A stretch of 31,065 nucleotides of DNA from a virus: positions 1 through 31,065 of the IMG/VR virus record IMGVR_UViG_3300031772_000187. One strand, given 5' to 3'. Of this stretch, positions 1 to 7,633 are shown piece after piece. Made by a program: the position numbers and the translations under genes. Below the pieces are notes generated by a model. It worked only from the letters and a program-made list of their open reading frames with translations. It was not told the DNA's origin and ran no database searches. Each line of letters begins with the position of its first letter. Position 1 is the first letter of the stretch.

Positions 1-251
1 TCGATCGTTTTTGGCTTGGTCTTAGCATACCTAGCACCGGCCTCATACGCCTTAAAAGAAAGGTCGCTAAAAGCAGTCAACGCTCTGTTAGACTCTTCTG
101 GCGCCAACGAGGCTACTGCCTTGCGGAAGCCATCGCTTGGCACAAAGGTGGCAGTGATGACTTGCTCCACGTCCAAAGCTTGGGACAGCAGGGCTGATTT
201 AACCAATTCCGGAATAAGATGTATTTGTTGTCTGATGGCTGTATATGTCAT
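1..251 (-). CDS. Hypothetical protein, 5' part only (runs off left edge)
   Basis: An open leftward frame of 83 codons starts with ATG at 251 and is still open at base 1, so only the N-terminal part is present. A clear ribosome binding site (TAGGAGCC) lies just upstream. The product begins MTYTAIRQQIHLIPELVK and is mostly predicted helical, with alternating charged and hydrophobic residues. I do not recognise a family. It follows the tail spike and repeat-protein genes in the same direction, so it may be another tail or baseplate component, but that rests on position alone. A 79-codon frame on the opposite strand of the same stretch lacks a ribosome binding site and is taken as a shadow. Confidence 0.6.
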   Translation of the reverse strand, partial: MTYTAIRQQIHLIPELVKSALLSQALDVEQVITATFVPSDGFRKAVASLAPEESNRALTAFSDLSFKAYEAGARYAKTKPKTI

Positions 252-309
252 TTAGGCTCCTAACGTTTTGACTTTTAGCGCACAAAGTTGCTCGTACCAT
301 TTAACATAA

Positions 310-867
310 TTATTCTACTGACACTGACGTTGTTATTTTTGGTTCTCCTGAATTTAGACTAAATGGAAAGCTTGGTAAGGTGAACTTGGGAAGCTTGGGA
401 AGCTTGGGTAGCTTAGGCAACGGAATGGTTATAGACGGAGGAAACGGAATAGACGGCAAACCGAAGCTTGGTAACTTAGGCAAAGCTGGCAACGGCGGCA
501 AAGTTATGCCAAGGTTACCTAGATTACCAAGGCTAGGCAAAGCTAGGTTAGGGAGTTTTGGCAGCTTGGGTAATTTCGGCAACGGAATAGTAAGGGACGG
601 CGGGAACGGAATAGATGGCAAGCCAAAGCTAGGCAGCGTGGGCAAGGCTGGCAATGGCGGCAGCGTTATCCCTAGGTTGCCCAGATTGCCAAGGCTAGGC
701 AGCGCTAAGTTAGGCAGCTTGGGGAGCTTAGGCAATTTTGGTAACGGCACGGTGATAGACGGAGGAAACGGGATAGAAGGCAGCTCTCCTATCGGTATTC
801 TTACACTATACTCAAAAATTACACTATCACCAATGGTTCCTTTCGTTTTGGCTACTAACACCGACAT
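310..867 (-). CDS. Proline/leucine-rich tandem-repeat protein, probable tail-associated
   Basis: This 185-residue protein starts at ATG 867, 13 bases after the upstream stop, with a GGAG site in front. A longer frame back to 1002 would overlap the upstream gene and is rejected. After a short N-terminal segment (MSVLVAKTKGTIGDSVIFEY) the protein consists of two full 54-residue repeats and part of a third. Each has runs of LPKLPKLPKLP, then LPSLGNLGNLG, then LPPLPALP. Between copies the DNA differs largely at third codon positions of this frame while the protein is nearly unchanged, which supports this strand as coding. The C-terminus is a short hydrophilic tail. No family is recognised. Its place after the spike gene suggests a fibrous or adhesive tail part; this is inference. 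Confidence 0.7.
   Translation of the reverse strand: MSVLVAKTKGTIGDSVIFEYSVRIPIGELPSIPFPPSITVPLPKLPKLPKLPNLALPSLGNLGNLGITLPPLPALPTLPSFGLPSIPFPPSLTIPLPKLPKLPKLPNLALPSLGNLGNLGITLPPLPALPKLPSFGLPSIPFPPSITIPLPKLPKLPKLPKFTLPSFPFSLNSGEPKITTSVSVE
380..784. repeat. 162-bp tandem coding repeat (two full copies, two partial)
   Basis: The motif GACGG(A/C)GG(A/G)AACGG recurs at 434, 596 and 758, exactly 162 bp (54 codons) apart. Full units are 434-595 and 596-757. Partial units extend left to about 380 and right to about 784. The copies differ by many silent changes, so the duplication is not recent. Shorter 9-bp subrepeats (GCTTGGGAA-like, encoding LPK) occur within units. Confidence 0.85.
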
Positions 868-880
868 AGACAACTCCGCG

Positions 881-1096
881 TTATATACAATTGGGCAACA
901 AATCGGATCTGTTAAGCCTAAACCCCATCTCTTTTGGATAGCTGGCAATAGCGCCACCGTAAACAGGTACCATATCCTTGCCAACTTTGCAGTAGTTAAC
1001 AATTCTCCTGTACGTGATTAGCACGCACAAGGTTTCTGGCGTTGGTGCCGTAACAGAGTGAGGCAAATCGGCCAGGTTTACCAGTCTGATATCCAT
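881..1096 (-). CDS. Small hypothetical protein in tail module
   Basis: A 71-residue protein starting at ATG 1096, two bases after the stop of the spike gene and ending 13 bases before the repeat-protein start. It begins MDIRLVNLADLPHSVTAPTP and has a YRRIVNY segment and a central glycine pair. No signal peptide or membrane helix is apparent. The nearest purine-rich site (AGGGG) is about 13 bases from the start, so initiation may depend on coupling to the spike gene. I do not recognise the family. Its tight packing between two tail genes supports a real gene and suggests, without proof, a small baseplate or spike-associated role. Confidence 0.6.
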   Translation of the reverse strand: MDIRLVNLADLPHSVTAPTPETLCVLITYRRIVNYCKVGKDMVPVYGGAIASYPKEMGFRLNRSDLLPNCI

Positions 1097-1098
1097 GC

Positions 1099-2706
1099 CT
1101 AGATATTACCCCTAATCTTGACATAGGAACTTTTGAAAGCTGTGGCTGGTGCTAAGTTAATTAGGGCCGCCGTATTTGGTGGCAATGGTGGTCCTGAAGG
1201 TCCCATTGGCGTAGCATGAATGTGCGCGTCAAATAGCGCAGCTAGCGGCTCAGCCAGCACTGCCGAGAGAATGGGCAGATTACCAATGTCAATTGACCCA
1301 GCGTTGACTGATACTTTCGGAGCGTTTACCACAACGTTGGACTTAGCAACGATCTGCAAAGTGTTACTGCCGTCAAGGGTAATAGACTGAGTGCCACTCT
1401 TATCCGATATCGTTATGGAGTCTGCTACTGTTACCATGGACCCAGTTTTTGACGTTACCGTTACCGCACCTTGCTCGTCATCCAAAAATACAACGCAGCC
1501 TGACTTACTGACCAGCTTGTGCGACCCTGTTTGGTCCAGCACGTACTGAGATCCGGACTTATGGATCAAGTAGATGGTTTCTACACCAGAGGTGTCGTCC
1601 AAAATCAGGGTGTGACCGGACTTTGTCCGCAGCAGGACCTTTTCGGCTCCAGTAGTTGAGTCAAAGATTAGGTCCGACCCGCCAAGCTCTGATCTAATTC
1701 TTACATTTTGGCGAGTGTTTATTTCAAGATTTTCACCAATGACGAAGTTGGCGCTCTTTTGCACCACGTCTTCCCGATTACCGGCTATCGTCGTAATTTC
1801 GTCCAGTTGGATGGTCCGTTTGAAGTTACCAGCTGGCACGTTGAATTCCAACCCTTCCGTGGCCGAGGTGGAAAGGTCCAGAAGATAATTGCCCTTCTCA
1901 TCAACTTCGACAGAAGTAGGCGCGTCGCTATTTGCGTACCATCTCTTTGCATATCTTAACGGGATTCCGGTCCTGGACTGCGTAACTTGCACACCAGCCG
2001 TGTTTAGTACATGGCCCTCTTGGGTGATAGCCAGAACAGTAGGGGAAGCTTTGGCTGGATTCTTGATATGACGCAAAAATTCGGCAGCATAGCCACCGGC
2101 AACCTTTGGATACACTACGTCCCAGGACGAGTACCCAGAGCCTGATGGCGCCGGGCGCGTGATGATCCCAAGTCTAGTCTCATCGCCTATTTCGTTAGAT
2201 CTGTTTTGCAGCAGGCGTTGGTGGTGAAGCGGCGCCTGGTCCACAATGGACAGGGCGTCCTGGTCGGCATACCTGGTCAGCATTCCCGCTTGCAAGTTGA
2301 ACATAGGCCTTCTAGAGAAGAAGGCCTGACCTTGGCCTGATGAGGAGATGTCTATCTCTCCTGGCATAATTGGCCGGTAAATAGACTGGCCCTTGGTGTA
2401 GGCGTCTATTCGCTTCGACAGGTTTCTCATATAGGTGGTGGTTGGCTGCGGATTGGCCTCGTCGGACCTAAACACGCCAACATAAGTGGCGCCAGCTTCC
2501 GGCATCCCTCTTATCCAAGCGCCGGATGACATAAACGGGTGGGACAGTTCTATTGCTCTGTCCCTGTTTCCATAGTAGGAAAACTTGGCCACCTCAGTAT
2601 CTGAGCTGACGGACGTTACCATCATACCGAATGGCTGCGTAAGCGATTTTCTCTGTTGGCGTTCGCGATCGTCAGACTGTACTAATAACGATTCCCAGTT
2701 AGGCAT
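1099..2706 (-). CDS. Baseplate central spike protein (gp5/VgrG-like, beta-helical)
   Basis: A 535-residue protein, start ATG 2706 with AAGGGA upstream. Residues from about 20 to 120 look like the small barrel common in spike proteins. The second half (about residues 300-470) has short repeats alternating hydrophobic and polar residues around SGHTLILDD, SGSQYVLDQ and SKTGSMVTVAD, typical of an intertwined beta-helix as in T4 gp5, P2 gpV or VgrG. The C-terminal part has HIHATPMGPSGPP; similar histidine-containing tips in spikes bind metal. No lysozyme domain is seen, unlike T4 gp5. Such trimers puncture the outer membrane at the tip of a contractile tail. The gene directly follows the probable hub gene, the usual order. 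Family assignment is from pattern only. Confidence 0.75.
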   Translation of the reverse strand: MPNWESLLVQSDDRERQQRKSLTQPFGMMVTSVSSDTEVAKFSYYGNRDRAIELSHPFMSSGAWIRGMPEAGATYVGVFRSDEANPQPTTTYMRNLSKRIDAYTKGQSIYRPIMPGEIDISSSGQGQAFFSRRPMFNLQAGMLTRYADQDALSIVDQAPLHHQRLLQNRSNEIGDETRLGIITRPAPSGSGYSSWDVVYPKVAGGYAAEFLRHIKNPAKASPTVLAITQEGHVLNTAGVQVTQSRTGIPLRYAKRWYANSDAPTSVEVDEKGNYLLDLSTSATEGLEFNVPAGNFKRTIQLDEITTIAGNREDVVQKSANFVIGENLEINTRQNVRIRSELGGSDLIFDSTTGAEKVLLRTKSGHTLILDDTSGVETIYLIHKSGSQYVLDQTGSHKLVSKSGCVVFLDDEQGAVTVTSKTGSMVTVADSITISDKSGTQSITLDGSNTLQIVAKSNVVVNAPKVSVNAGSIDIGNLPILSAVLAEPLAALFDAHIHATPMGPSGPPLPPNTAALINLAPATAFKSSYVKIRGNI

Positions 2707-2715
2707 TTCAGTCCC

Positions 2716-4644
2716 TTAGTTTGACACGTTTGCATCAGGGTCTGCACCAACTGGCTTGCCCGATCCCTTTTTATCATAGTTGACACCCGATCCTGGCATG
2801 TGGATGCCATCATATAGTTTGCTATAAGAAATAGGAACAGCTTCGCCACCTGTAATAAATCGAAACGAACCATTTTCTAACCGCCTTAGGTAACCCAGCG
2901 TTACTGACAGCGTTACTTCTCCTCGGTCAGCAACAGCCCATGTTGTGGAAGTAGACTCGACTATCGCCATCTTGGCTTTGACCACGTTATAAATTGGCCT
3001 GTTAACCCCTATGTACGGTCGATAAGTAACATCGGAGTCCATTTTGTCGTACTGAGCCATTCTTTTGTTAAATTCCATGAGACCCAGTTGGGCCAACCGA
3101 TCCTGGTTGCTTACGCCAGGGATGAAGTGCGTTTCTACGTGTACTCCGACACGCGACGCTAGGGTGTTGGAGAAAATGGTTTGTTTCAACTCGCTAGGGG
3201 TGGCTGACGACTGCGTTGGGTTTGCTAGTTCCGACACCAGGCTGTTAGAGGTCACCTCTAGTGCGGTTATTGGCGTCCCGCCTTCGTCGTTGACCGTATC
3301 GGACGTAAGATGCCTGTCAAAAGTGTATAACAAGTTATAAGTCTCGTTGAAATCTTTAGGCAAAAAATCATACATTGGAAACTCAAACACCATGTCGCCC
3401 ATTCCAGTGACATAGAACTGGTAGTCGATACCTTTGCAAATCTGGTTTAGCAGCTCCAATCTTGACGACCATTCTACTCGTGCTTCAACTTGGCTGTCTG
3501 CCATGGAAAAGGACACTAGGTTATTGGTTGGAGCACCAGATGCTGGAAAGAGAAAGTGAACTTTTTGGGCATCTGGCGAGTTAATGCCGCCAGGCACCGT
3601 ATTGGTGCCCATGTCTATCATCTGCTTTTTGGTTAGATACGTACCTTCCACATTGCCAAAAATGACTAGGTTATTCCACTTCTCCATAACCTCTTTGCGC
3701 TTGTCTGAGGATGGGTCGTATGATATAGTGATTCCTTCAGACATAGTGCCAACCCCACTATTACCAGCCTTACTAGCAAAAGCACCGAACATTAAGTACT
3801 TAATCGTGTCTTTAAACGTCTTACCGCCTAGTACGTGAGAAAGAAGACTACCAGGTGCTACTAGATCGTTGAAGAAGCCAGCCGTGGCCGTGTCCTTAGC
3901 AATAAACCCACGAGTGCCGCCAAACGCCAACGTATTTTGGTTTCCGACTTGCGCCATGGGGTTAGTTTGCGTCCTCATGTTTTGCATGAGAGCCCTAAGG
4001 TCCTGGCACGACACGTTTATCATCGACTCACCGTTTAGGTAATTTTGGTTAAACGACTTAGTATCGATATAACCAGCAAATTCGCAAGTCCATTGGTCTT
4101 CACTGCGGGAGAGCGGGTTCTTAATAAATACTCTGACTGGGTCATACTTGTGAAACACCAACGACCCAACGTTCATCGGGTATCTGGTCGTGTATGTGTC
4201 GGTCTGGGCCGAAGCTGAATTTGGTATGTCCTTAATAACGCCACCGTAAACAGGTCTCTTGGTATCTGAGGTACTGGTAGTGACGCTGCCCTTAATCGGG
4301 CCAAAGGTTTTGATAGCAGTTTTCGTGTTATTGGCTGCCCTGGTTTTCCTCACGAAGATGTTGTGTTTTGCTTGCTCTGAGTATCTGCCATCGGGGCTAT
4401 ATGGGTCACTGTTTCTAAATACGCCTGACCCTATGGGCGGGACGTTTTGCTCAGTTATTTCAAAAGCCCGCATGACGTTAGACAGACTAAACGTGCAGCC
4501 AGTGATGCCGTCCCTACCAGCCTTATTAAGCACAACGTTAGACGTAAGCCATGGTGTTACATCAGCGCCAAATATGTATACTCTGAGGCTGTGGTAGTAG
4601 ACGGTGTTTCTCTCTTCACTAAAACTGAACTGCGGTTTTGGCAT
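2716..4644 (-). CDS. Probable baseplate hub protein (gp27-like position)
   Basis: This 642-residue protein starts at ATG 4644, with GGAG five bases upstream; the frame continues back to 4764 but would overlap the rmlA end. It begins MPKPQFSFSEERNTVYYHSL, contains GADVTPWLTSNVVLNK and a FSLSNVMRAFEI segment near the N-terminus, and further on VFIKNPLSRSEDQWTCEFAGY and INVSCQDLRALMQNMR. These resemble beta-rich tail hub proteins, where an early domain describes a force/frame motif and later ones form a ring on which the spike sits. It lies immediately upstream of the spike gene with a nine-base gap. The hub call rests mainly on position and general character; a large tail structural protein of another kind is possible. 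Confidence 0.5.
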   Translation of the reverse strand: MPKPQFSFSEERNTVYYHSLRVYIFGADVTPWLTSNVVLNKAGRDGITGCTFSLSNVMRAFEITEQNVPPIGSGVFRNSDPYSPDGRYSEQAKHNIFVRKTRAANNTKTAIKTFGPIKGSVTTSTSDTKRPVYGGVIKDIPNSASAQTDTYTTRYPMNVGSLVFHKYDPVRVFIKNPLSRSEDQWTCEFAGYIDTKSFNQNYLNGESMINVSCQDLRALMQNMRTQTNPMAQVGNQNTLAFGGTRGFIAKDTATAGFFNDLVAPGSLLSHVLGGKTFKDTIKYLMFGAFASKAGNSGVGTMSEGITISYDPSSDKRKEVMEKWNNLVIFGNVEGTYLTKKQMIDMGTNTVPGGINSPDAQKVHFLFPASGAPTNNLVSFSMADSQVEARVEWSSRLELLNQICKGIDYQFYVTGMGDMVFEFPMYDFLPKDFNETYNLLYTFDRHLTSDTVNDEGGTPITALEVTSNSLVSELANPTQSSATPSELKQTIFSNTLASRVGVHVETHFIPGVSNQDRLAQLGLMEFNKRMAQYDKMDSDVTYRPYIGVNRPIYNVVKAKMAIVESTSTTWAVADRGEVTLSVTLGYLRRLENGSFRFITGGEAVPISYSKLYDGIHMPGSGVNYDKKGSGKPVGADPDANVSN

Positions 4645-4696
4645 AATGACTCCGCCGTTGCGTACGGGTGTGGCAATAAAATAGCCACAAGAGTGA

Positions 4697-5560
4697 CTAA
4701 ACCAGCAGCCCAAGCAAATAGGAACCATACTCAGTCTTTTTGGCATCGTTTGCCAGTTTACCAAGCTCTTCGTTACTAATTAGGCCACGGCGCCAAGCTA
4801 TTTCCTCTGGGCAACAGACCTTAAGACCCTGCCTGCTCTCTATCGCTTGAACATAGTTGGTAGCCTCTTGCAAGGAAGCGTGGGTCCCAGTGTCAAGCCA
4901 AGCTGTGCCTTGTTTCATTTTGTAAACTTTCAGCTTGCCCTCGTTTAGGTAATGCTGATTAACGTCGGTAATTTCGTACTCACCTCTTGCTGAGGGTACT
5001 TGCTCGGCTGCAACGTCAACCACAGAGTTGTCGTAAAAGTACAATCCTGTTATCGCGAAGTTGGATTTAGGAAACAGCGGTTTTTCCTCTACGCCAATCA
5101 CCATGCCGCTCCTATCAAATTCGACAACTCCATACCGTTCAGGGTCCTTCACTCTGTATGCATACACCAAAGCGCCGTCAGCTAATATGGCTGACTTTTC
5201 CAGATCACGACCAAAGTGCTCACCGTGAAAAATGTTGTCGCCGAGAATTAGTGCCACGGTGTCCTTGCCAATAAAGCTTTTGCCTACAACAAAAGCCTGA
5301 GCAATGCCGTTTGGTACTGTTTGCACCCGGTACGAGACAGATATGCCAAACTTGGACCCGTCGCCTAGTAGTCTTTGAAACCCGCTTATGTCCATGGGAG
5401 TGGAAATGACCAGAATGTCAGTAATGCCAGCTTGCATGAGCACTGACAACGGGTAGTATATCATGGGCTTGTCGTAAACCGGCAAAAGTTGCTTAGAAAC
5501 CGCTATCGTCAACGGGTGCAGCCTGGTACCGCTTCCTCCTGCCAAAATGATGCCCTTCAT
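4697..5560 (-). CDS. rmlA: Glucose-1-phosphate thymidylyltransferase
   Basis: A complete 287-residue RmlA (RfbA) enzyme, close to the usual 290 residues. It joins glucose-1-phosphate to dTTP to give dTDP-glucose and pyrophosphate, the first step to dTDP-rhamnose and other dTDP-sugars. Visible signatures are the nucleotide-binding loop [11 protein letters not shown] (residues 8-18), [12 protein letters not shown] (about 31-42), the metal-binding [10 protein letters not shown] (about 104-113), [21 protein letters not shown] and [14 protein letters not shown]. All expected catalytic regions are intact. It overlaps the upstream small gene by ATGA, so it is translated as part of the phage operon. 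No rmlB, rmlC or rmlD is present in the window. It may supply dTDP-glucose for a glycosyltransferase encoded elsewhere, or alter host surface sugars. The enzyme call is firm; the purpose is unknown. Confidence 0.95.
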   Translation of the reverse strand: MKGIILAGGSGTRLHPLTIAVSKQLLPVYDKPMIYYPLSVLMQAGITDILVISTPMDISGFQRLLGDGSKFGISVSYRVQTVPNGIAQAFVVGKSFIGKDTVALILGDNIFHGEHFGRDLEKSAILADGALVYAYRVKDPERYGVVEFDRSGMVIGVEEKPLFPKSNFAITGLYFYDNSVVDVAAEQVPSARGEYEITDVNQHYLNEGKLKVYKMKQGTAWLDTGTHASLQEATNYVQAIESRQGLKVCCPEEIAWRRGLISNEELGKLANDAKKTEYGSYLLGLLV

Positions 5561-5796
5561 GCCTTCTCCTCCTGGATAACCCAGTGTTTTTCGTAGTTAG
5601 ACTCAAACGTCGACCGTGAGCATGGATAAACAAAACCGTTGACACTCTTAACCAGGTAATCGCCACTTTTACCAGACAAACGGACGTCACCAACGTCGAC
5701 AAAAAAGTCGTCGTGTATTTGGCAGGCCTGCACAATTACCAACTTTTCGGCGTATATCTCCATCTTAGGCAGATTGTCCTTAACAAATGCTATCAT
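5557..5796 (-). CDS. Small GDYL-motif phage protein
   Basis: A 79-residue protein starting at ATG 5796 with a good GGAGGT site. Its second half has [16 protein letters not shown] followed by FESNYEKHW. The pattern GDYLV, then G-x-YPC, then F-xx-YE recurs in short phage proteins of unknown function and in the C-terminal part of some phage enzymes, where it may form a small barrel. It overlaps rmlA by ATGA and overlaps the preceding NDT-like gene by 17 bases, so the three appear translationally coupled. A functional link with the neighbouring nucleotide/sugar enzymes is possible but unproven. Confidence 0.75.
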   Translation of the reverse strand: MIAFVKDNLPKMEIYAEKLVIVQACQIHDDFFVDVGDVRLSGKSGDYLVKSVNGFVYPCSRSTFESNYEKHWVIQEEKA

Positions 5797-6220
5797 CTTC
5801 GCTACCTCCAGCCTTGTCCATTTCGTTTTGCATCGGTTTAGTTAGGCCTTCCAAATAACCAATCAATTTAGAGTGCGGTACCAGTGCCTCAAACCACGAA
5901 CTAAATTTGGACGGTTGTGGAGAGATTTGGAACACTCCTACTGACGGCAATCCGGTCATAACAGCGAGAGCCATGAACTCAGCTAGTAAGGTAGGGTCGC
6001 ACTCCAAATCTGCCACCAGTACCGACGAAACCTTTATGGCCTCATACTCCAACGGCAACTTGTCTTGCGGCAGCGACAACCTAGCCACTGTTGCTTTGCC
6101 CTTTTCGCTGTTCCAGTCATACATTGAGTGAGTGACATAGTAGCCAGCTTTTTCCAAGCTCTCAACTAACGACACGCCAATATTGTCCGGTGTGGTAATA
6201 ACAAATATCTCAGTAGTCAT
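5780..6220 (-). CDS. Nucleoside 2-deoxyribosyltransferase-like protein
   Basis: A 146-residue protein. The start is ATG 6220, five bases after AGGAGAC; the frame extends back to 6241 but lacks a site there. The order of elements suits the NDT superfamily: an N-terminal strand EIFVITTP, then a second half with SSVLVADLECDP, LLAEFMALAVMTGLPSVGV and FSSWFEALVPHSKLI. In NDT enzymes an aspartate-rich loop is followed by a catalytic glutamate in a helix (AFEIGYA); here the glutamate would be that of LLAEFMA. Members exchange bases on deoxynucleosides, hydrolyse nucleotides, or act in NAD-related signalling. It precedes the GDYL protein and RmlA in one coupled group. The fold call is a pattern match without alignment, so substrate and activity are open. 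Confidence 0.45.
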   Translation of the reverse strand: MTTEIFVITTPDNIGVSLVESLEKAGYYVTHSMYDWNSEKGKATVARLSLPQDKLPLEYEAIKVSSVLVADLECDPTLLAEFMALAVMTGLPSVGVFQISPQPSKFSSWFEALVPHSKLIGYLEGLTKPMQNEMDKAGGSEDDSIC

Positions 6221-6581
6221 TTTTGTCTCCTGCATCTCCATTTATCACGCCATGCGTCTTTGTTACTACTTGCTTCCTACTAGCGTAAATAAGATCCATT
6301 TCCCGCCCTATGATCTCTTCCATTTCTCCCGTTAGCCCCAGCAGTGGCGCCATCGATTTAACTATTGATATGCGCTGAAGTCTGTCCAACAATAAATCGG
6401 TCAGGGAGAACATGTCCTGCATATTAAGCTGGACACCCTGGGCTAACAGCGCTCTTGTCATTTCTATTTTGGCTTGATTGTGCCCAACGCTGACATCCAT
6501 CATCGATAGAAAAATCTTGGCAAACTCAGCCTTAAACACATCAGAAGGTAGGCGACCAGTCCTATCGTCAAGGTCTATCAC
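6210..6581 (-). CDS. Hypothetical helical protein
   Basis: A 123-residue protein with a GTG start at 6581, preceded by a strong AGGAGG seven bases upstream; it overlaps the upstream stop as GTGA. The sequence is predicted mostly alpha-helical, with MQDMFSLTDLLLDRLQRI and SMAPLLGLTGEMEEIIGRE in the middle and a short hydrophilic tail. No cysteines, signal peptide or membrane segment. I do not recognise it. It is the second gene of a coupled pair with the Cys-cluster protein at 6578-7252, so the two may work together. Confidence 0.65.
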   Translation of the reverse strand: MIDLDDRTGRLPSDVFKAEFAKIFLSMMDVSVGHNQAKIEMTRALLAQGVQLNMQDMFSLTDLLLDRLQRISIVKSMAPLLGLTGEMEEIIGREMDLIYASRKQVVTKTHGVINGDAGDKNDY

Positions 6582-7252
6582 ATTCTACCTCCTTGGGAGA
6601 ACTTAATGCGCTCTGCTGATGCAAGGATTTTACAGAGGAGACGTTCATTGGCGTCCAACCTATCGTCCACGTACTTGGCAGTTACCTCTAGCTTCGATAT
6701 GGTTTTTTTGATCGGCATAGCCTCTGGCATGATTCGGTCAAACGCAGCCTTCCTGGCCACAGCGTTCTTTAGATCCTTGTACACCTTGTGCTTAGCAAAC
6801 AACCACAGGTTAGCGTAATTAATACGTTCATCTAACTCATGCTTTATATCTATGAGGCTGGTGTATATATTGGACACCCTAGCCCTATACGCCAATATTT
6901 TGCGCAACATTTCGTTGATTCTTGTCAGATCCTGCAAGGTGCCCATTTGCTTGCTAGACAGGTCCTCGTCTAACAGATACCCGGTAAGCTCAGCCGCTAG
7001 CGAATCATCAAGCTTAAACATTGGGTGCTTAAACGATTCCCTAAGACCAACCAGGTACTTGTCTATCATAATCTCAGCAAATTCGTCCACTTGCGGTTGC
7101 AGATACTCAATACATGCTGGCGTGTCAATACTGACACCTCTCAGAGTTTGGCAATTTCCTGCGTAGCCTACCGTGAACCATTGGCATGATGAACAGCAAT
7201 ATCCTTTTTTGCCAGCTTCTGGGTGCTTTCCCGGCATTATTCCTAATTGCAT
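6578..7252 (-). CDS. Hypothetical protein with N-terminal cysteine cluster and long helices
   Basis: A 224-residue protein from ATG 7252. Near the N-terminus (residues 19-48) it has CCSSCQWF, a later GNCQTLRG and PACIEY, spacing suited to one metal ion. The rest is long, charged and helical, with several heptad-like stretches (about residues 105-215), suggesting a coiled coil. No enzyme motif is seen. ATG 7237 is a second possible start but leaves too little room for its purine-rich site. It is followed by a GTGA-coupled gene of 123 residues. A structural or scaffold-like role is conceivable; function is unknown. Confidence 0.65.
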   Translation of the reverse strand: MQLGIMPGKHPEAGKKGYCCSSCQWFTVGYAGNCQTLRGVSIDTPACIEYLQPQVDEFAEIMIDKYLVGLRESFKHPMFKLDDSLAAELTGYLLDEDLSSKQMGTLQDLTRINEMLRKILAYRARVSNIYTSLIDIKHELDERINYANLWLFAKHKVYKDLKNAVARKAAFDRIMPEAMPIKKTISKLEVTAKYVDDRLDANERLLCKILASAERIKFSQGGRM

Positions 7253-7258
7253 AGTGTA

Positions 7259-7624
7259 TCACTCTCTCCATCGGCCTATCAACCACAAATCAGCAACAGT
7301 TGGGAACTCATAAGTTAGCAGCCTAACGGCCTGGTCTTCGTACACTATTTCCAGCTTTGGCTCAATTTGTTGCGGAGTAGAAAACGCCAGAAAGCAAGAA
7401 TTGAACGTTGTAAACTTAGACTGGAGCTTTGGTAAATCATATGTCAACTTGTATCCGCATAGCCTAGTTTGCAAATTGTACATCAGTTCAAAAGTCATCA
7501 AAGGAGTTTTGGCTATAATCTTGGACGTGGTCGGTTCTCTTGCCAGGCTAGCACCATCTACGCGCCCAATATACAGCTCATTGGCCTTTTCCTTAGCATC
7601 AGATTGAAACTCCCACTTTGACAC
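7259..7624 (-). CDS. Hypothetical protein downstream of clamp-like gene
   Basis: A 121-residue protein with a GTG start at 7624; GAGGTG lies seven bases upstream and overlaps the stop of the preceding gene. It starts MSKWEFQSDAKEKANELYIG and has a mixed alpha/beta pattern with several strands in the second half (PKLEIVYEDQAVRLLTYEF). It ends in a tryptophan- and arginine-rich tail (LWLIGRWRE). No family is recognised. It sits nine bases after the clamp-like gene and seven before the cysteine-cluster gene, in the same operon. Confidence 0.6.
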   Translation of the reverse strand: MSKWEFQSDAKEKANELYIGRVDGASLAREPTTSKIIAKTPLMTFELMYNLQTRLCGYKLTYDLPKLQSKFTTFNSCFLAFSTPQQIEPKLEIVYEDQAVRLLTYEFPTVADLWLIGRWRE

Positions 7625-7633
7625 TGTCGCACC

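Noticed and set aside
380-1021. Glycine-rich open frame on the + strand over the repeat gene
   Set aside because: It has no ribosome binding site, and differences between repeat copies are silent in the leftward frame, not in this one. It is open only because of the repeating codon pattern.
4660-4696. Small inverted repeat GTGGC-9-GCCAC between rmlA and hub gene as terminator
   Set aside because: Only 5 bp with a 9-base loop and no U tract.
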